Part shown: positions 48,895-61,330 of the stretch, piece by piece
Numbering within the stretch: position 1 is the first letter of the stretch
Layout of the letters: each line of letters opens with the position of its first letter
NCBI GenBank assembly: GCA_032622095.1
Contig: CP136064.1
Span: forward strand, 262,239,863-262,303,862
Length of the DNA: 64,000 bases
Source: Siphonodentalium dalli
Taxonomy: Eukaryota; Mollusca; Scaphopoda; Gadilida; Siphonodentaliidae
Direction: 5' to 3'
The notes under the pieces: generated by a model
The model's input: the letters and a program-made list of their open reading frames with translations, nothing else
What the model was told of the DNA's origin: nothing
Database searches by the model: none
Program-made: the position numbers and the translations under genes

Positions 48895-49280
48895 ATATAT
48901 AATCACCACACAAATGACAATATAGTTAAACGTACGCCTGACCCATGACCATATAGCCATACTTGGGTACACCCGTACACACCACAAATGACCATACAGC
49001 CACGAGTTACAATACATGAACACAGGGTATGATCCTACACACAACCCATAACCATATAATCACTCCCTGTATACATATTCACCATGTTCATGAACATAAG
49101 TCAATCCCTGTATACCAATTCACCTCACCATTGGCCATATGGTCACCACCCTATATACCTTTTATACACACCCATGGCCAAATAGACATTCAAGATATAC
49201 ATAAATACCACAAAAAATTACCATATGGTCACTCCATGTATACATATCCGCCTCACGACTGGTGATATAGCCACTTGCTT
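48895..49280. repeat. Degenerate minisatellite, inverted right arm
   Basis: The same units as 48190-48716 on the opposite strand (CCATGACCATATAGCCATAC and related). The loop (48717-48894) has its own short inverted pair, CTATCGCTTTCC / GGAAAGCGATAG. Confidence 0.85.
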
Positions 49281-50329
49281 TGTGCACAAACCCTCAGCCC
49301 TTTGTCTCCAATATGTATACTGTGTGATTTGGCCTACCCCTAAACTGACTGCCAAAGTTGTGCTCCGTTGACAACAAAAAGGGGTGAAATCCATAAACAT
49401 ACATTAGTATAATCGACAAAATGGATTCATTTGAATTAAAAATGGTTTCAGCTGAAAGTTCAACTAGTTTTAACAATTAATCCTCACCTGTTTATTTTTT
49501 ATAAACAAAAAATCAAGAAAAAAGCCCAAAAAATAACATTTTCGAAAATAAGAGGATTTCAATAAGCCATAGGCCATAACGAAAATATTTTACATGCAAA
49601 AACCAAAATTTCTTTACAATATAGTTAGACTTATATATTAAATATGTTGTGAAAACATCAAGATGTATGGAGATAAATTTACTGCTGAGTTACAAGACCT
49701 AAAAAATGGCATTTCGTCACGCGACCCCATGTCACAAAGCCAAATTTGACTAATTCCATGTTATGGAACGCACATTTCATCGGCATATTTTTTCTCATTC
49801 TTTACCATAAATGGATGAAATAATTTGATTTATGTGCTCTAACCAGTAGGTTAACCACTTAATTAGTGAAAAAACACAAAATTATTATGTATTTTAACAA
49901 ATAATTGATCCTAAAATCTGCTTTTTAGCTTATTTTGAAAATACGCCGGAAATGGGGGCTCCGAAATCTGAAAAAAACCGACCATATTTTTGTACAGAAA
50001 TGTCCATAACTCAAAAAATATTTGACGAATATTAAAATGGTTTACGGTTCTGTGACTGGCATGGTGAGTTCTACATAATATCCCTAACCTAAGCAATGTG
50101 ACAAAATCGCAAATATTTTGGGTCATTATTTCTATTTTTTTTTGAAAACGGACACCTAAATCAAGGGCCAACAAGTGAGATTTTGATCAGAACATATCTT
50201 ACTATCATATTAAGCAATAAAACCTTTGCCCCCTTGGGGTGCAGCCAAAATTTTATTTATGCATTTTCACAGTTCTATCTCATGGACTATAAAGCATTAA
50301 TGTCGTAATCTGAAATAACCGTGTGCGTC
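49281..50329. other. Unassigned AT-rich DNA
   Basis: No supported gene. Confidence 0.55.
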
Positions 50330-50790
50330 TTTCAATGGCCGGCGTGCGTCTTGCAATGGCCGGTGTTCCAAAATGATGGGAGTTACTATCGGAATTATGC
50401 ATAGTGAAGTTCATTCGCCGTTTACATTTTATTGAGAACATAAAATAAATCGAAATTCGTGATGCAAGCAAACGTTATTATATCGCGTTTAAATTATCCT
50501 AATATTACATAGTACATTCGTTAATTTGGCAATCCTTAGATATCCTTCTATGTTCATTAATCGACAAGAAACACATACTTATGAACAAAGCAGAAGATAC
50601 ATTCAGGTTATCGCAAATTCGATCGATGGTGAAAGTTACATCATGGCGTTGTTCGTCGAGTTTCGTTGAAATTGACATGAAGACATTTTATGAATGAAAT
50701 GAACATGATGAAATCGACAAGCTTCTTCGTATAGTACACATCTCAATCGGATTGCGCACACAACGTCAATAATATAATTGTTAATTTCAG
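50330..50790 (-). repeat. LTR-like dispersed repeat, copy 2 (inverted)
   Basis: On the minus strand it shares TTTCAACGAAACTCGACGAAC, TATCTTCTGCTTTGTTCATA and TATGTTCTCAATAAAATG with 28290-28865 in the same order. The TATAAATA of copy 1 corresponds to a degraded ACTATACG here. Confidence 0.55.
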
Positions 50791-51829
50791 TAAAATACTC
50801 CCATCTAGACAACAACCAAGAGTCTTAACTTTTGAATACTTTCAGCTTGATGTTGGTAGTTTATATTCTTTATACTAATATGTACAAAAGGAACGGCTTT
50901 TACAAGTTTTTTATTTAGGTTTTAAGTCTGAGTTGGTGAGCTCGTAGTATGTTTGCATTGTGAATCTCTGATTTTTCACATACCTTGATGTATGATATAT
51001 GATTGACCTAACAGTAACTGTTTCAGCTAGTTTAGTATAATAGACGTCAGTTCTCCAGTAGACTAACATAAGTGATACGGTTTTAGACAAATTTTAGTAA
51101 AATTCGGGGGTGGGTGTAACACAATTGGGAGGAAAAAAGTATTATTTTTGCAGGTTTGGGGGTGTTGAGTTCCCCGAAAATGCCTTCCTGCAAATGTTTG
51201 ACTACCCCCCCCCCCCGAATCAAGAATAATTAGTCTCCTCGTGATCTTCAGATGTGATAACATCGATACATGAACTGTACTGGTGAAATCAATCTATTTT
51301 ACAGAAGTTGTTGGTACTTGAAAACATTGGAAGTAAAACAAAATTTATGCCATAAAAGTGATGTATATGAGGCTATAATTTCCAACGGTTTGATGATTCT
51401 TAAATATTGTGTCAAATGATCGCTTGTACCAAATTTTAAAAAGAAATTCTAGTCAAAAGTACATTTTAATTATAATTACCATGTTGTTTGACAGTTTGCG
51501 TCGTTCATAGATCATGCGAGTGTATTTTTGCACTAACCTATGGATCAAACTAATTCATTTATTGCATTTATTTTGTTGAGTATAAAAGGAGATGGTCCCA
51601 TAAATGGCCGTAGTGTAGAGCACCCCTTTAAGCAACTCTAGTTATTAGTGTAATTTAAATCACCAATGTGCAGAAAATATATACTAGCAATATTCCCTTG
51701 CATTGAGAATTTAATACTTGGTAATATCATGTTAAACAGTATAATGACAGAAGACAAGATTACATTGCTGCCACTTTTCAAAAAAACATTGTTGATTACA
51801 TCTAAGCCATGCTGATTATTTTATTTAAG
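50791..51829. other. Unassigned DNA
   Basis: No supported gene; a poly-C run lies at 51206-51217. Confidence 0.5.
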
Positions 51830-53105
51830 TTTCAATATGCCACCTCTGCCTTCCGTAACTTTGAAAGGAAAGTCTGGAGCCTTTGGAGATATAAGTTCTT
51901 CTTCCAACTGGCCAATGTAATCTGAGTTTCTCTCATGCTTGCCATACAAATCTGATATTTAGCTATGCCAGGTTATGTCAGTTGGGTTTTCGTGGGGGTT
52001 ATTGTCCATTAAGTAATATTTTGTCCAGAATCGCCTCCATATGTTACCATTAGATGCACATAATTGATCTATAGTTGTTTTTGTGTAGTTGAGCTTAGTA
52101 TTCTTAATGAATTTGTTGTAATCTTCTCTTAGGCTGTGGAAAGATTTCCTAAGAGTAAAATTATTCCAGTCAGGCTGTAAAACACTTAAATTTTACCGGT
52201 TGTTCTACAGCTCAAAGAATTATATCAGTAAGAGATGTTTGCAAATCATCTGCATAATTTGAGGGCTCATTGACAACATAATTAACAGATTGCAGGATAT
52301 TAATGGAATTAGCATCGTTAATAACAGCAATGTAAATGTGTGTTGTGGTTTCAACACAAAAATATTTTACACTTAATGTAGTACATTTTATTTCTGGATT
52401 CTCACAAATGTCCCTGACTGACACCCGTATTAATTCCAATCCAAAGGATGCAATGATCAAACGTTCATCTGGTGGAAAAACATTTAAAAAAAATTGTGTA
52501 TGGACATCATTGCTAATCATGTTAAAATCCCCCATCATTAGTATCTTACCCTTGTCTTCAAATTGCGATATTTTTTTCTGAAATGTTTCAAAGGAGGTAT
52601 CACGCATCGGGCTGTGTTGACTATTTAAGCCTCATGTATACACAATCTACGTAAAAATCATCTTTATACCTACAGATGCTTTGTCAAGTTTTATAGATAT
52701 GGAATCTTTGTATGTGATTTTTTCTGTTACTGATATATTTTGGTATAATAAATTTTTAAGGTACACAATTATACCGCCCTGATGTGCGACGAGTTTTGCC
52801 CATTGGCTTACATCCGTGGACATGAATTGACCGATCACCTGGGAAATTTATGCCACACTCATCCTGTATCCATATTTCGACAATTCCAAATATATAAACT
52901 TGTTTTGAATTCACTGCTGCTGACAGCTTCACCAAAAGGTACGGTACGTTAATACACTTGCAAGTTTGCACAGCATTGTTTGCAGATATTTTCTCATAGA
53001 AATCCGTATGGTGCCAGAATATGAATGACAAACTACATGTGCAATGCATATCTACCAAAGCTAACGACGGTATTTCAACATGTAACGGTGCTACTAACAC
53101 ATTCC
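51830..53105 (-). pseudogene. LINE endonuclease relic
   Basis: Broken minus-strand frames give, in order, VYIFGIVEIWIQDE (about 52900), GGIIVYLKNLLYQNISVTEK (about 52770), IKLDKASVG, RDTSFETFQKKISQFEDKG and KILMMGDFNMI (about 52530-52600). These match the order of the AP-endonuclease of CR1/L2-type LINE ORF2, with GDFN as the catalytic block. A linker-like region follows to about 51830 (SLREDYNKFIKNTKLNYTK). At least three frameshifts and stops break it and the reverse transcriptase is missing. MITE B3 abuts its 5' side at 53107. It is a different family from the element at 8997-13797. Confidence 0.8.
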
Positions 53106-53106
53106 T

Positions 53107-53569
53107 TTAACCCTTTACCCAACAGAACGGCCCTGTGCCAATGCATTCTCTTATATATGCGAATCGACCATAGGTCGCCTCGCATATATAAGAGAATACA
53201 TTGGCTTAACACATATTAAAATGATAAAATTGTCAAAGAATGTAGAAAAATATTATAAAAATTGTTAAAAAATGTAAGACAAAATTATAAAATTGTTAAA
53301 GAATGTAAGAAAAAATGGTAAAAAGTGTTAAACAAGAATTTTTTTAGGCCAATGCATTCTCTTATATATGCGAGGCGAACTATGGTCGACTCGCATATAT
53401 AAGAGAATTCATTGGCACAGGGCATAACTGTAACCATCACAGTGTGGTCGATGAACCGGTTCCAATGATATCCATATTTGTATGGTGTTATTGAGACAGA
53501 CCGAAGATATTTTAGGCTGTTGAAGCTTTATTTGGGCGTTTTTTGCCGTTTTGTTGGGTAAAGGGTTAA
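53107..53569 (+). mobile_element. Family B piggyBac-like MITE, copy B3, complete
   Basis: TTAA at 53107-53110 and 53566-53569 with CCCTTTACCC ends. This is the uninterrupted reference for the family: left end, hairpin (53137-53205), AT-rich core with GTTAAAGAATGTA repeats, hairpin (53349-53417), and an asymmetric right arm of about 135 bp. Very similar to B2 and opposite in orientation to B1. Confidence 0.9.
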
Positions 53570-54836
53570 CCTTTAATTCACCTGTATGGTTGTTTCTTTA
53601 ATTTAATGTAATGTAATGCTATTTACAGGCACATTTTGATAGCATCGTTACTAATGGAACTACATAGTTTTTACTTCACGTATAGTTACATGAGAGCATT
53701 TTTGCATTCGGTTTCTGGTACATATAGTTTTCTATACCACAATAGACAGCAATCTTGCAAGTGTGTGAACGTACCCTAATGAGGGAACATTTTTCCGCAT
53801 GTTATTTTTAAAAATGAACGAATTGTAAAGATGGGAAATCTGTAATAAAATAACATTTTCCACTGGGGATTTATGACCTACTGGTAAAACCCCAGTTTGC
53901 TCGCCCACTTTGGTTTTACCTGTCCTGATCCCCAGCATGATGTATGTTATGTATTCATTGGAACTAATTGATTACTCTATATATATCATATTTGCACCTT
54001 GCTCCCTGTTTTTCAATACTGAACACACTGTTGGATGTCGCACCACCATTACCTCCAATTTATTTCAAATGACTTTATTATCAGCTAATTTCACTTATTT
54101 GTCACTGCCATTTTCTTCCAACCCACTTGTTTCACTCGAAGTATAGTGTCACCATTATGTGTCATTCATATATAACTAGCATTCTCGTAAGACCGTCCAT
54201 ATATATCCCAAATCTTACGCGATGATGCCATATCTATAACCATACAATCATTGGCATAACACCATATACAGCTATCAACAAATACTTTCTGTCCCATTTA
54301 ATTATGCATAAAGCTAACTTGAATAGTTTTTGCTTAACACATTTAGAGATCGCTCCCTTAGATCTTTTGTAATAAACGATTTCATGGTGGGGAATCACGT
54401 GGTTTCGAGATGATGAGTATCATTCAAAATGGCTGAGGCGATCGTAAATGCGTCCCGGAATGAGAAAAAATGTAATAAACTAGGATAATGACATATTACA
54501 TAGTATTTGGCAGCAGCTACGAACATGCGTTATACTATTTTTCAAACAAGCTGATACCTCATATTACATTCTGACCAAAGTTGTTAGTCGAAGGTTTTTC
54601 ATTGACGTATGGACTGGTGTATTGCACGAACATCCGACTAGTCAGAATGTTATGGAACACTACTGAGTAGTTCCGAACAAATAAGGTATCAACCTGTTTT
54701 AAAAATAAACTAGTATATGCTCGTAACAGTCAAAATGCTGTGTTTTGTGTAAGTTTTTGTGCATTTGCACTCGCCTCGGTCGTTTTAATTTCCTGGTGCT
54801 CACCAACATCAAAACCACGTGATTCCACACCGTGGA
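53570..54836. other. Unassigned DNA downstream of the CTLD gene
   Basis: No supported gene. Inverted blocks near 54530-54730 (CAAACAAGCTGATACC / GGTATCAACCTGTTTT and TCTGACCAAAGTTGTTAGTCG / CGACTAGTCAGA) form an imperfect foldback. Confidence 0.5.
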
Positions 54837-54842
54837 TTTATT
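54837..54842 (-). terminator. Possible polyadenylation signal of the CTLD receptor gene
   Basis: AATAAA on the minus strand, about 155 nt after the stop codon at 54994. Confidence 0.4.
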
Positions 54843-54993
54843 TTCAGCTATCATCCAAAAACGATGTATGATAACATTTTACGAGTTACTGTGATCTAAA
54901 CATGCACGACACACTGCTTTATCATATCGATGCTGCTGGATACTCATCGCGCATAATTACACATTAGTCGCTATGGCACAAACGGTCAATATA

Positions 54994-55471
54994 TTAGGTA
55001 TTAATATGTCCATAATCGTCATCACACTTGGATGACGCCACGCTGCTCTGGGTCACGTAACCGTCCTGATCAGTCATTGTTGTTGCATAAATATTAGCGT
55101 CTGAATCAACAACTGTCTTCCTGTCAATCCACAACTGGTCATATTCTGTGAGAATCGAACCGCCATCGTCTATCTCAAGACTGTTAACCTTTGACCTAGA
55201 CGAGGAAATTATAGGTCGATTGTCCCACACCGTTTCATATTCCTCAACACCAGACGGGGGTAGCTTCCTACCACTGGTATCGTCACAGGGATCATCCGAT
55301 TTATAGAGCGCACCACTGCCGCGTTGTTCCAACTCGTATTCACTTTCAAGCTTCTCTGGAACTTCAGGGTTGACACATGCGAAAGAATAGTCATAATCTG
55401 CTGTCTGCTCCTCACCTGGCAATTCATTGTTCGTATTTGTGTTCTGGCGGCGCCGTCGATGAAGGAAATAT
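54994..55471 (-). CDS. CTLD membrane receptor, last exon (cytoplasmic tail)
   Basis: Acceptor TTTTATTTCAG precedes A(55471); the exon begins in phase 2 and completes the Arg codon begun by the TM exon. It codes 158 residues to TAA-complement stop at 54994. After a basic stretch YFLHRRRRQ that acts as stop-transfer, the tail is acidic and Tyr-rich: YDYSF, EEYETV, TEYDQL, NIYATT, DGYVTQ and DDYGHI near the C-terminus. Several fit YxxΦ patterns that SH2 or adaptor proteins can read, and YVTQ fits YxxQ. They do not form a canonical ITAM (spacing of 30 between YETV and YDQL) or a strict ITIM. This suggests a signalling receptor, by inference only. Confidence 0.75.
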
Positions 55472-56515
55472 CTGAAATAAAATGACTAGCTGATTATGAA
55501 TCATAGCTTCAACTTGAAGCTGGTAAAAGCGGTGAAAATAATTCTGTTTTCAAGCCCTGTGAATATATCTTTCTATAGCAGACGTTACGCCAAGATCCAA
55601 ATAATGCACGGCGCTACATACATCGGAAACGTGATATATTTCGTTCATAATGATGTATTGTACTATCTCTTTCATGTTGAATTGCGCATCGAAATAACGT
55701 GTAAGTTCGAGTAACCTCTGTTTGATAATATTATTTAATTCCATGTCACTTAACGAGGTCAAATGAGTTCGTATTTATATAAAAATTCTGATAAAAGATA
55801 TGTTTTCACATCACATTACTACTTTCAGGTGACAACTCCTGTGTTTTCAGAACAAATGTGACACGCCACCAATACATTACCATCGATGGGCCATTAAAGG
55901 GGTGATATTAATTATCAGTTGTTTGATATATCAAAGAAAATACAGAGCACTCCATCGGAAAACAATTACAAATGGGATCGTACTGTAACTAGCGTCACCA
56001 TAATACAACAATTATAAGCAGTTATACTTATAATCTCATACTGAATTTCATTACTCACGTAAATATATTTTTACTATTAGATTTTTGTTCTGAGCATGGG
56101 CAAAAAGTACTTTTAATGCATGTAATGGTTTCTATTTCGTTGTCTTCCCCATCCCATATGGTGTCTTTATACCACACTCACTAAACCTTAATCCATATTA
56201 TTATTAAAACATAATCAACTCTTACGTTGGTTGGATACACCATTTACTTTTGTCACATGAATTGTGCATATACATTGTATCTGTGAGAGGATGACTTTGT
56301 CCGTCTAACATCTAACATCCATTGTTGACATAAGCTTCTCAATATTGAACAAAACAAACCACTTTATCAGGTCACTGATACCATGCAGAGACGGCAGTTT
56401 TTGTCCCCACAAACATGCCACTATTAACACATATGATCCACGCCAACACGTGTTCATAACACAGCATGTTATCTGGATAATACGTTCATATTGAACGTAT
56501 TTCAATACCTCAAAT

Positions 56516-56916
56516 ACGCCCATATAGGCATGATTTTATTCTGGATCACGCACTATATGACCGTAAATGGGGCACGAAAACAGTCGTATATGAGCGTAGT
56601 CATATTACAAATACGTCCGTATCCGCCACCCCATACAAAACACGCCCATATAGGCATTATTTTGTTCTGAATTACGCATTATATGACCGTAAGTGTGGCA
56701 CGAAAACAGTCGTATATGAGCGTAGTCATATTACAAATACGTCCGTATCCGGCACCCCATACAAAACACGCCCATATAGGCATTAGGTTGTTCTGAATTA
56801 CGCATTATATGACAGTAAGTGTGGCACGACAACAGTCGTATATGAGCGTAGTCATATTACAAATACGTCCGTATCCGGCACCCCATACAAAACACACCCA
56901 TATAGACATTATCTAA
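56516..56916. repeat. 126-bp tandem repeat in an intron, 3.2 copies
   Basis: ACGCCCATATAGGCAT starts at 56516, 56642, 56768 and (as ACACCC) 56894, exactly 126 bp apart. Units include GTCGTATATGAGCGTAGTC and ATACGTCCGTATCC. The copies are nearly identical, so expansion is recent. Confidence 0.97.
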
Positions 56917-57662
56917 TCTAACGTTTTTCATCGACACCACTTATCAGATTCACCCTCTTTTTAATGTGGTTTCACTGTGGCCCGCGTCATTCAATGGAAT
57001 AACGGGTATACGCTCATTATGAACTTATTTCAGGATCAACTGTTTTTGTGTTTCATTTACGTTTATATAGAGTGTAATGCAGAATCAGATAACGCCAATA
57101 TGGGCGTATTGTAAGTTTTTAAATACTTTCAATATTAACCTATTTGCATGAGGATATGTTGGACAACAACCAGAGTGCAGCGTTTTGTCAAAATGGTATA
57201 TAAATGACGATATACACGTCAATATTGGTGGACAGTTAAGATGCATATAATTATATACAATCGTCCAACAACTGTAGATACAATAGACAAATGCATATAC
57301 ATACAAAGCAATGAGCTAATATTAGACAACTAAATGCGACAACAAAACCAGTTTCTTTTTCCACATTTTGTTATACATCACATTGACACAGTTTGGTAAT
57401 TGGAATTTGTTTAGGCTTTGACCGCATTATATCAGGCTACTGCCGCACACGGGAACACTGAACAGCACACACTGTAAGACGGCATCAGCCCGCCCCTACA
57501 TACGGCTCTTTAAATTATTTAGAATGACCTTTGGATTGGCCAGGTCACCATATTTCTACCGTGTATGTATGGGCGACCAGTTTCCACAAATACATACAAT
57601 TAGACCGAGGTTAGGGGGATGGTGGTGTGGGATTTGTTTTACGAGATTAGTCAGGTACTTAC

Positions 57663-57783
57663 CTGCATGCTTTATAAATAGCTGCAGCAGCTACCAATAG
57701 GAGGCCAACAACGACACCGGCGATAATGACAGCAGTGTATGTGTTATCACCCATTGACCTATTTGTCCCAATTGTACTCGATC
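57663..57783 (-). CDS. CTLD membrane receptor, transmembrane exon
   Basis: A 121-nt exon bounded by CTTTACAG and AG|GTAAGT. It reads SSTIGTNRSMGDNT and then a 25-residue hydrophobic segment YTAVIIAGVVVGLLLVAAAAI ending YKACR. Gly/Ala/Val-rich TM helices of this type are usual in single-pass receptors. Entry phase is 1 and exit phase is 2, matching the stalk exon before it and the tail exon after it. Confidence 0.85.
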
Positions 57784-58207
57784 CTGTAAAGAGAATACGA
57801 TGGTTTAGACCACGTTTAGACAACTATATAATTTTAAGGCCCACTTAATATTCGAATCCCCATATCATATTATATACAACATATTCCATATTAAAAACCA
57901 TTTGAATGAGGAAGCTCAAACACATTGTATTATCAACATATCCAGTCACTGTGAACACGTTATTTTATTTAGTTAACGATGTGTGCTCTGAGCGCTTTTG
58001 TGGATAAATTTGATTTGGACTGTACTGCAAGCTATTATGCTGGTGAATAGATTCTATCACCAAATAGTATAAATTTCATGTAGTTAGGGTAAATGGGGTA
58101 AAACTTGTGGATGAATCTGAAAATTGCTATATGCCCCTAGACCAAATCTGTTCGGTGTCCTGTTGGAATATATATATAGTTTGGCCTTATTTATTATAAC
58201 CAAGGAA

Positions 58208-58261
58208 TTATTGTGTAGTTATCTGATATTCTTCACTGTGACCGTCATGACCTGTGTTTTC
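58208..58261 (-). pseudogene. Decayed stalk-exon copy
   Basis: The minus strand reads CACAG followed by a stretch including GGTCACAGTGAAGAATATCA, alignable with the functional stalk exon. A stop and a missing donor disable it. Confidence 0.6.
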
Positions 58262-58922
58262 CTGTGACAGCAATTCATTATTTTGTCAACTTCAATTGTT
58301 GACATAATCTTCTAAATAATTTACAAAACTAGCCATCAGTTATAATGTCTTGCACATTGATCAAATCATTGACATCGTGCATAGTCCGAAGTGTGAACTC
58401 TCATGTTTGACTCTACAAACATGTTACAAATAAACAAAAATAATGATCCGTGCCAACACGAATTCAAAACCACCACAGTGCAACATGTAGTCATAATGTC
58501 ATTTAAATGACACAATAACAAACTTCGACATTTAAGATCCACACATATACTGCACATAATGTTTGGAATTCTTATTCTGTAAACCTTAAACATTATACAT
58601 CACTGACCACTTTAGCTGTATAATAAGCGAAATTGTAAGTTCTTGTGAAGACAAGAAATTAATTGTTCTTTATCACCATTGTTGTTACTAAAGAAAGCCC
58701 ATTATCGGACAATTATATGTCAATGTAATACCCTAGTATCGCTGCTTCTTCTTGCTTTTAAGTTGAATGGTGTCTGATACAATTGTCTGAACGCAATGTG
58801 TAGGCCAGGGCTTGGAAGAGTTTTGTTCTTCCATGTCCTGGATTATTGAGAGCATGGTCAACGCGTGTGTGCACTTTGTCTGTTACTCCCTGTTTATTCT
58901 TTGTTCTCAATAAAACAAATAT

Positions 58923-59380
58923 GTGACCCGCCATATCAAATCCAGTCGTAAGTCGGGAATTTTTTACCCTGTGCCGATGCATTCTCTTATATATGCGAGT
59001 CGACCATAGATCTCCTCGCATATATAAGATAATGTATAGGCCTAACATTGTTTTATCATTTATTTTAAATAAATGTTTCTTACAATTTTTAGGACATAAA
59101 ATAAAAAAACATCCATTACCCTGCAGGGAGCCCCACACATATATAGAAGCACATAGAAGAGTGTCGTCTGCTCATGTTTGTCTTGGGCTCTGTATGGGTG
59201 AAATTATAAAATTGTTAAAGAATACAAGAAAACATTATTAAAATTGTTAAAAATTGTTAGGCGAATGCATTCTCTTATATATGCGAGGCGACCTATGGTA
59301 GACTCGCATATATAAGAGAATGCATTGGCACAGGGTAAAACAAATCCCGACTTACGACTGGATTTGATATAGCGGGTCAC
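58923..59380 (-). mobile_element. Family A element, copy A3, complete, in a CTLD gene intron
   Basis: Ends are GTGACCCGCC and its complement (58923, 59380), flanked by ATAT (58919-58922, 59381-59384), which may be a short duplication in AT-rich DNA. The left hairpin (about 58974-59041) has more substitutions than the right one (59261-59329). The centre is inverted relative to A1. Confidence 0.85.
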
Positions 59381-59459
59381 ATATATAAAATCTATAATTG
59401 GTACTATTACATTAAACGTTTGTTTGGTTATATATTTTATTTACTAATCTTATTGTATG

Positions 59460-60480
59460 ACCCAGTCAAAGTGGGTGTAGTCGTCGGATATTCGCTGTGA
59501 ACATTGTAAATGCTGTATGTTCATGTAATAACGAGCTATGCCTGGTTAGGGATAATGAATATTTTGCATTTAATTACCACTGATGTCTACAATCAACGCT
59601 ATCAGTGACAGATATTAAAATATGTTTGATGTTATATTTACGCGATATAGATTGTTACAATATTGCAAAACACAACACAATTGAACGGTCAGTATGCGAT
59701 GAGAATGATTCATCATCCCATGTGTCTTATCGAAAACCTTGCCATTTATGCGAAGATATGTCAAATCTAATTTGGGTTTATTAGATTAACGGCAGGTTTG
59801 TTTTGCATATGTGTTTAATCGACATTCCGTAGGACCATGCTGTTGTAACGAGTGTGATTCCATGTGTCAGAATGACAATCGTGATTTATGACTCATGAAA
59901 TATCTTTGATGTTTTATTTACTGAATATATAGTTCCCATTGTGCAAAACACGACAATTCAACGGCAAGTATGTTGTAAGAACAAGTCATGATAGTCAAAA
60001 TCCAATTTGTCTTAGTGACAAACTTCCCATTTACGCAAAGATATGTCACTCTAATTTGGATATTATTACGTTAAACGGGCATGTGTGTTTTGCATATATG
60101 TTTAATCGGTATAACGTAGGACCATGTAAACAAGTGTGTAGTCGTCTGATATTTTCCACTGCGGTTGTCATTAGTGTGATTTCCTGTGACAATCGTGATT
60201 TATGATTCATGAAATATGCTTGATGTTTTATTTACGATATTGTTACAATATTGCAAAACACAAGACAATTCAAAGGTCAGTATGTTAGGTGAACAATTCA
60301 TGCAAGTCAACATACCAACTTGCCATTTACGCGAAGATCTTTCAATATAACCGGCTATTATTTCAATAAACCTGCATGTGTGTTGGCATATGTGTTTACT
60401 AAACTTACCGTTGGACCCTGGACGAGTTGTTGCAGTAGTCTCATATTCTCCACTGTGGTTGTCAATGGTGCTATGATTAA
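59460..60480 (-). repeat. Tandem segmental duplications of stalk exon plus intron
   Basis: Units of about 300 bp (59590-59880, 59886-60195, 60196-60480) share intron blocks such as GATTTATGA(C/T)TCATGAAATAT, GCAAAACAC(A/G)A and TTACGC(A/G)AAGAT. Each carries a version of the stalk exon; only the one at 60409-60480 keeps both splice sites. The exon relic at 60115-60183 is open and phase 1-1 but its donor reads G|TTATAC. Confidence 0.8.
60409..60480 (-). CDS. CTLD membrane receptor, stalk exon
   Basis: A 72-nt phase 1-1 exon between TGCCACAG and ACG|GTAAGT, with residues NHSTIDNHSGEYETTATTRP. It has an N-glycosylation site (NHS) and Thr/Ser-rich composition typical of a membrane-proximal stalk. 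Symmetric phase lets it be skipped or duplicated without frameshift. Decayed duplicates of this exon lie at 58208, 59460, 59833, 60115 and 61275. Confidence 0.75.
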
Positions 60481-61274
60481 CTGTGGCATAAAACAATAAT
60501 GATTTATGTCTGAATGGGGGTACTGAACCTTTTTGTATTTTATGATGTATACAATCAACACTATCGGTGACCGGGAATAACAGATGGCAGATGTGATATT
60601 TAAACAATAGATAGCGTTACAATAATTTAATATTGACAAACAATTTAAAGATAAGCAGTGTTGCTACGAGGGAGTGACATAGCCAGTATTGATAGTCATA
60701 TAATCACCCCGCGTCAGTTAAGTATGACATTTCTTAATGACATAAAAGTAAAACGGCTTCTTTGCATGTGCATGGCAATTACTGGCGACCGATTTGTGAC
60801 ATTTAGTGGAAATATAACTAGAGTTAGTGTTAAAGATAGTGTATTTCATCCTCACAAGTTTTATATAGTTTACGTGGTATACAAATAATACATATGAATT
60901 GAAGACACCTGTCCGAAAACACTTATATCAATACATACAACCGTTATGGACTGTCTTGTGGGCTATATTTAGAACTGACACATCAGACCATCTCGAGGAA
61001 ACGTTTGGAGCGTGGCAATGGGCGGCACATTATTCTTAGATACCTCCATCAGGGCCAAAGTAATTTTAAATTTAAGAAATAAAAGACCTAATTGCTTATG
61101 CCTTTATAGACATAATATGCTCAGCCTTCAGAGCTATTTGAAGTCTTCAAATCGTGTAGTGTACAAATATCTTTTGGTGAAAGTGTGGCCCGGAAGAGGT
61201 AAATTGTTAAAAGTTATTAACTTATTATGCCAGCAGGGTCACATCATGGTGAGATTAGTAGATTGACAGTATGA

Positions 61275-61330
61275 CTCTGGACAGTTTGTGTAGTCATTTG
61301 TTAGTTTCGGCTGCGGCCACCATTAATGTT
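61275..61330 (-). pseudogene. Decayed stalk-exon copy
   Basis: A more diverged relic; TGACTACACAAACTGTC aligns with the 3' part of the other stalk-exon copies. Confidence 0.4.

Noticed and set aside
28290-50790. The inverted LTR-like pair as the two ends of one retrovirus-like element
   Set aside because: LTRs must be in direct orientation, and no gag or pol coding sequence lies between them.
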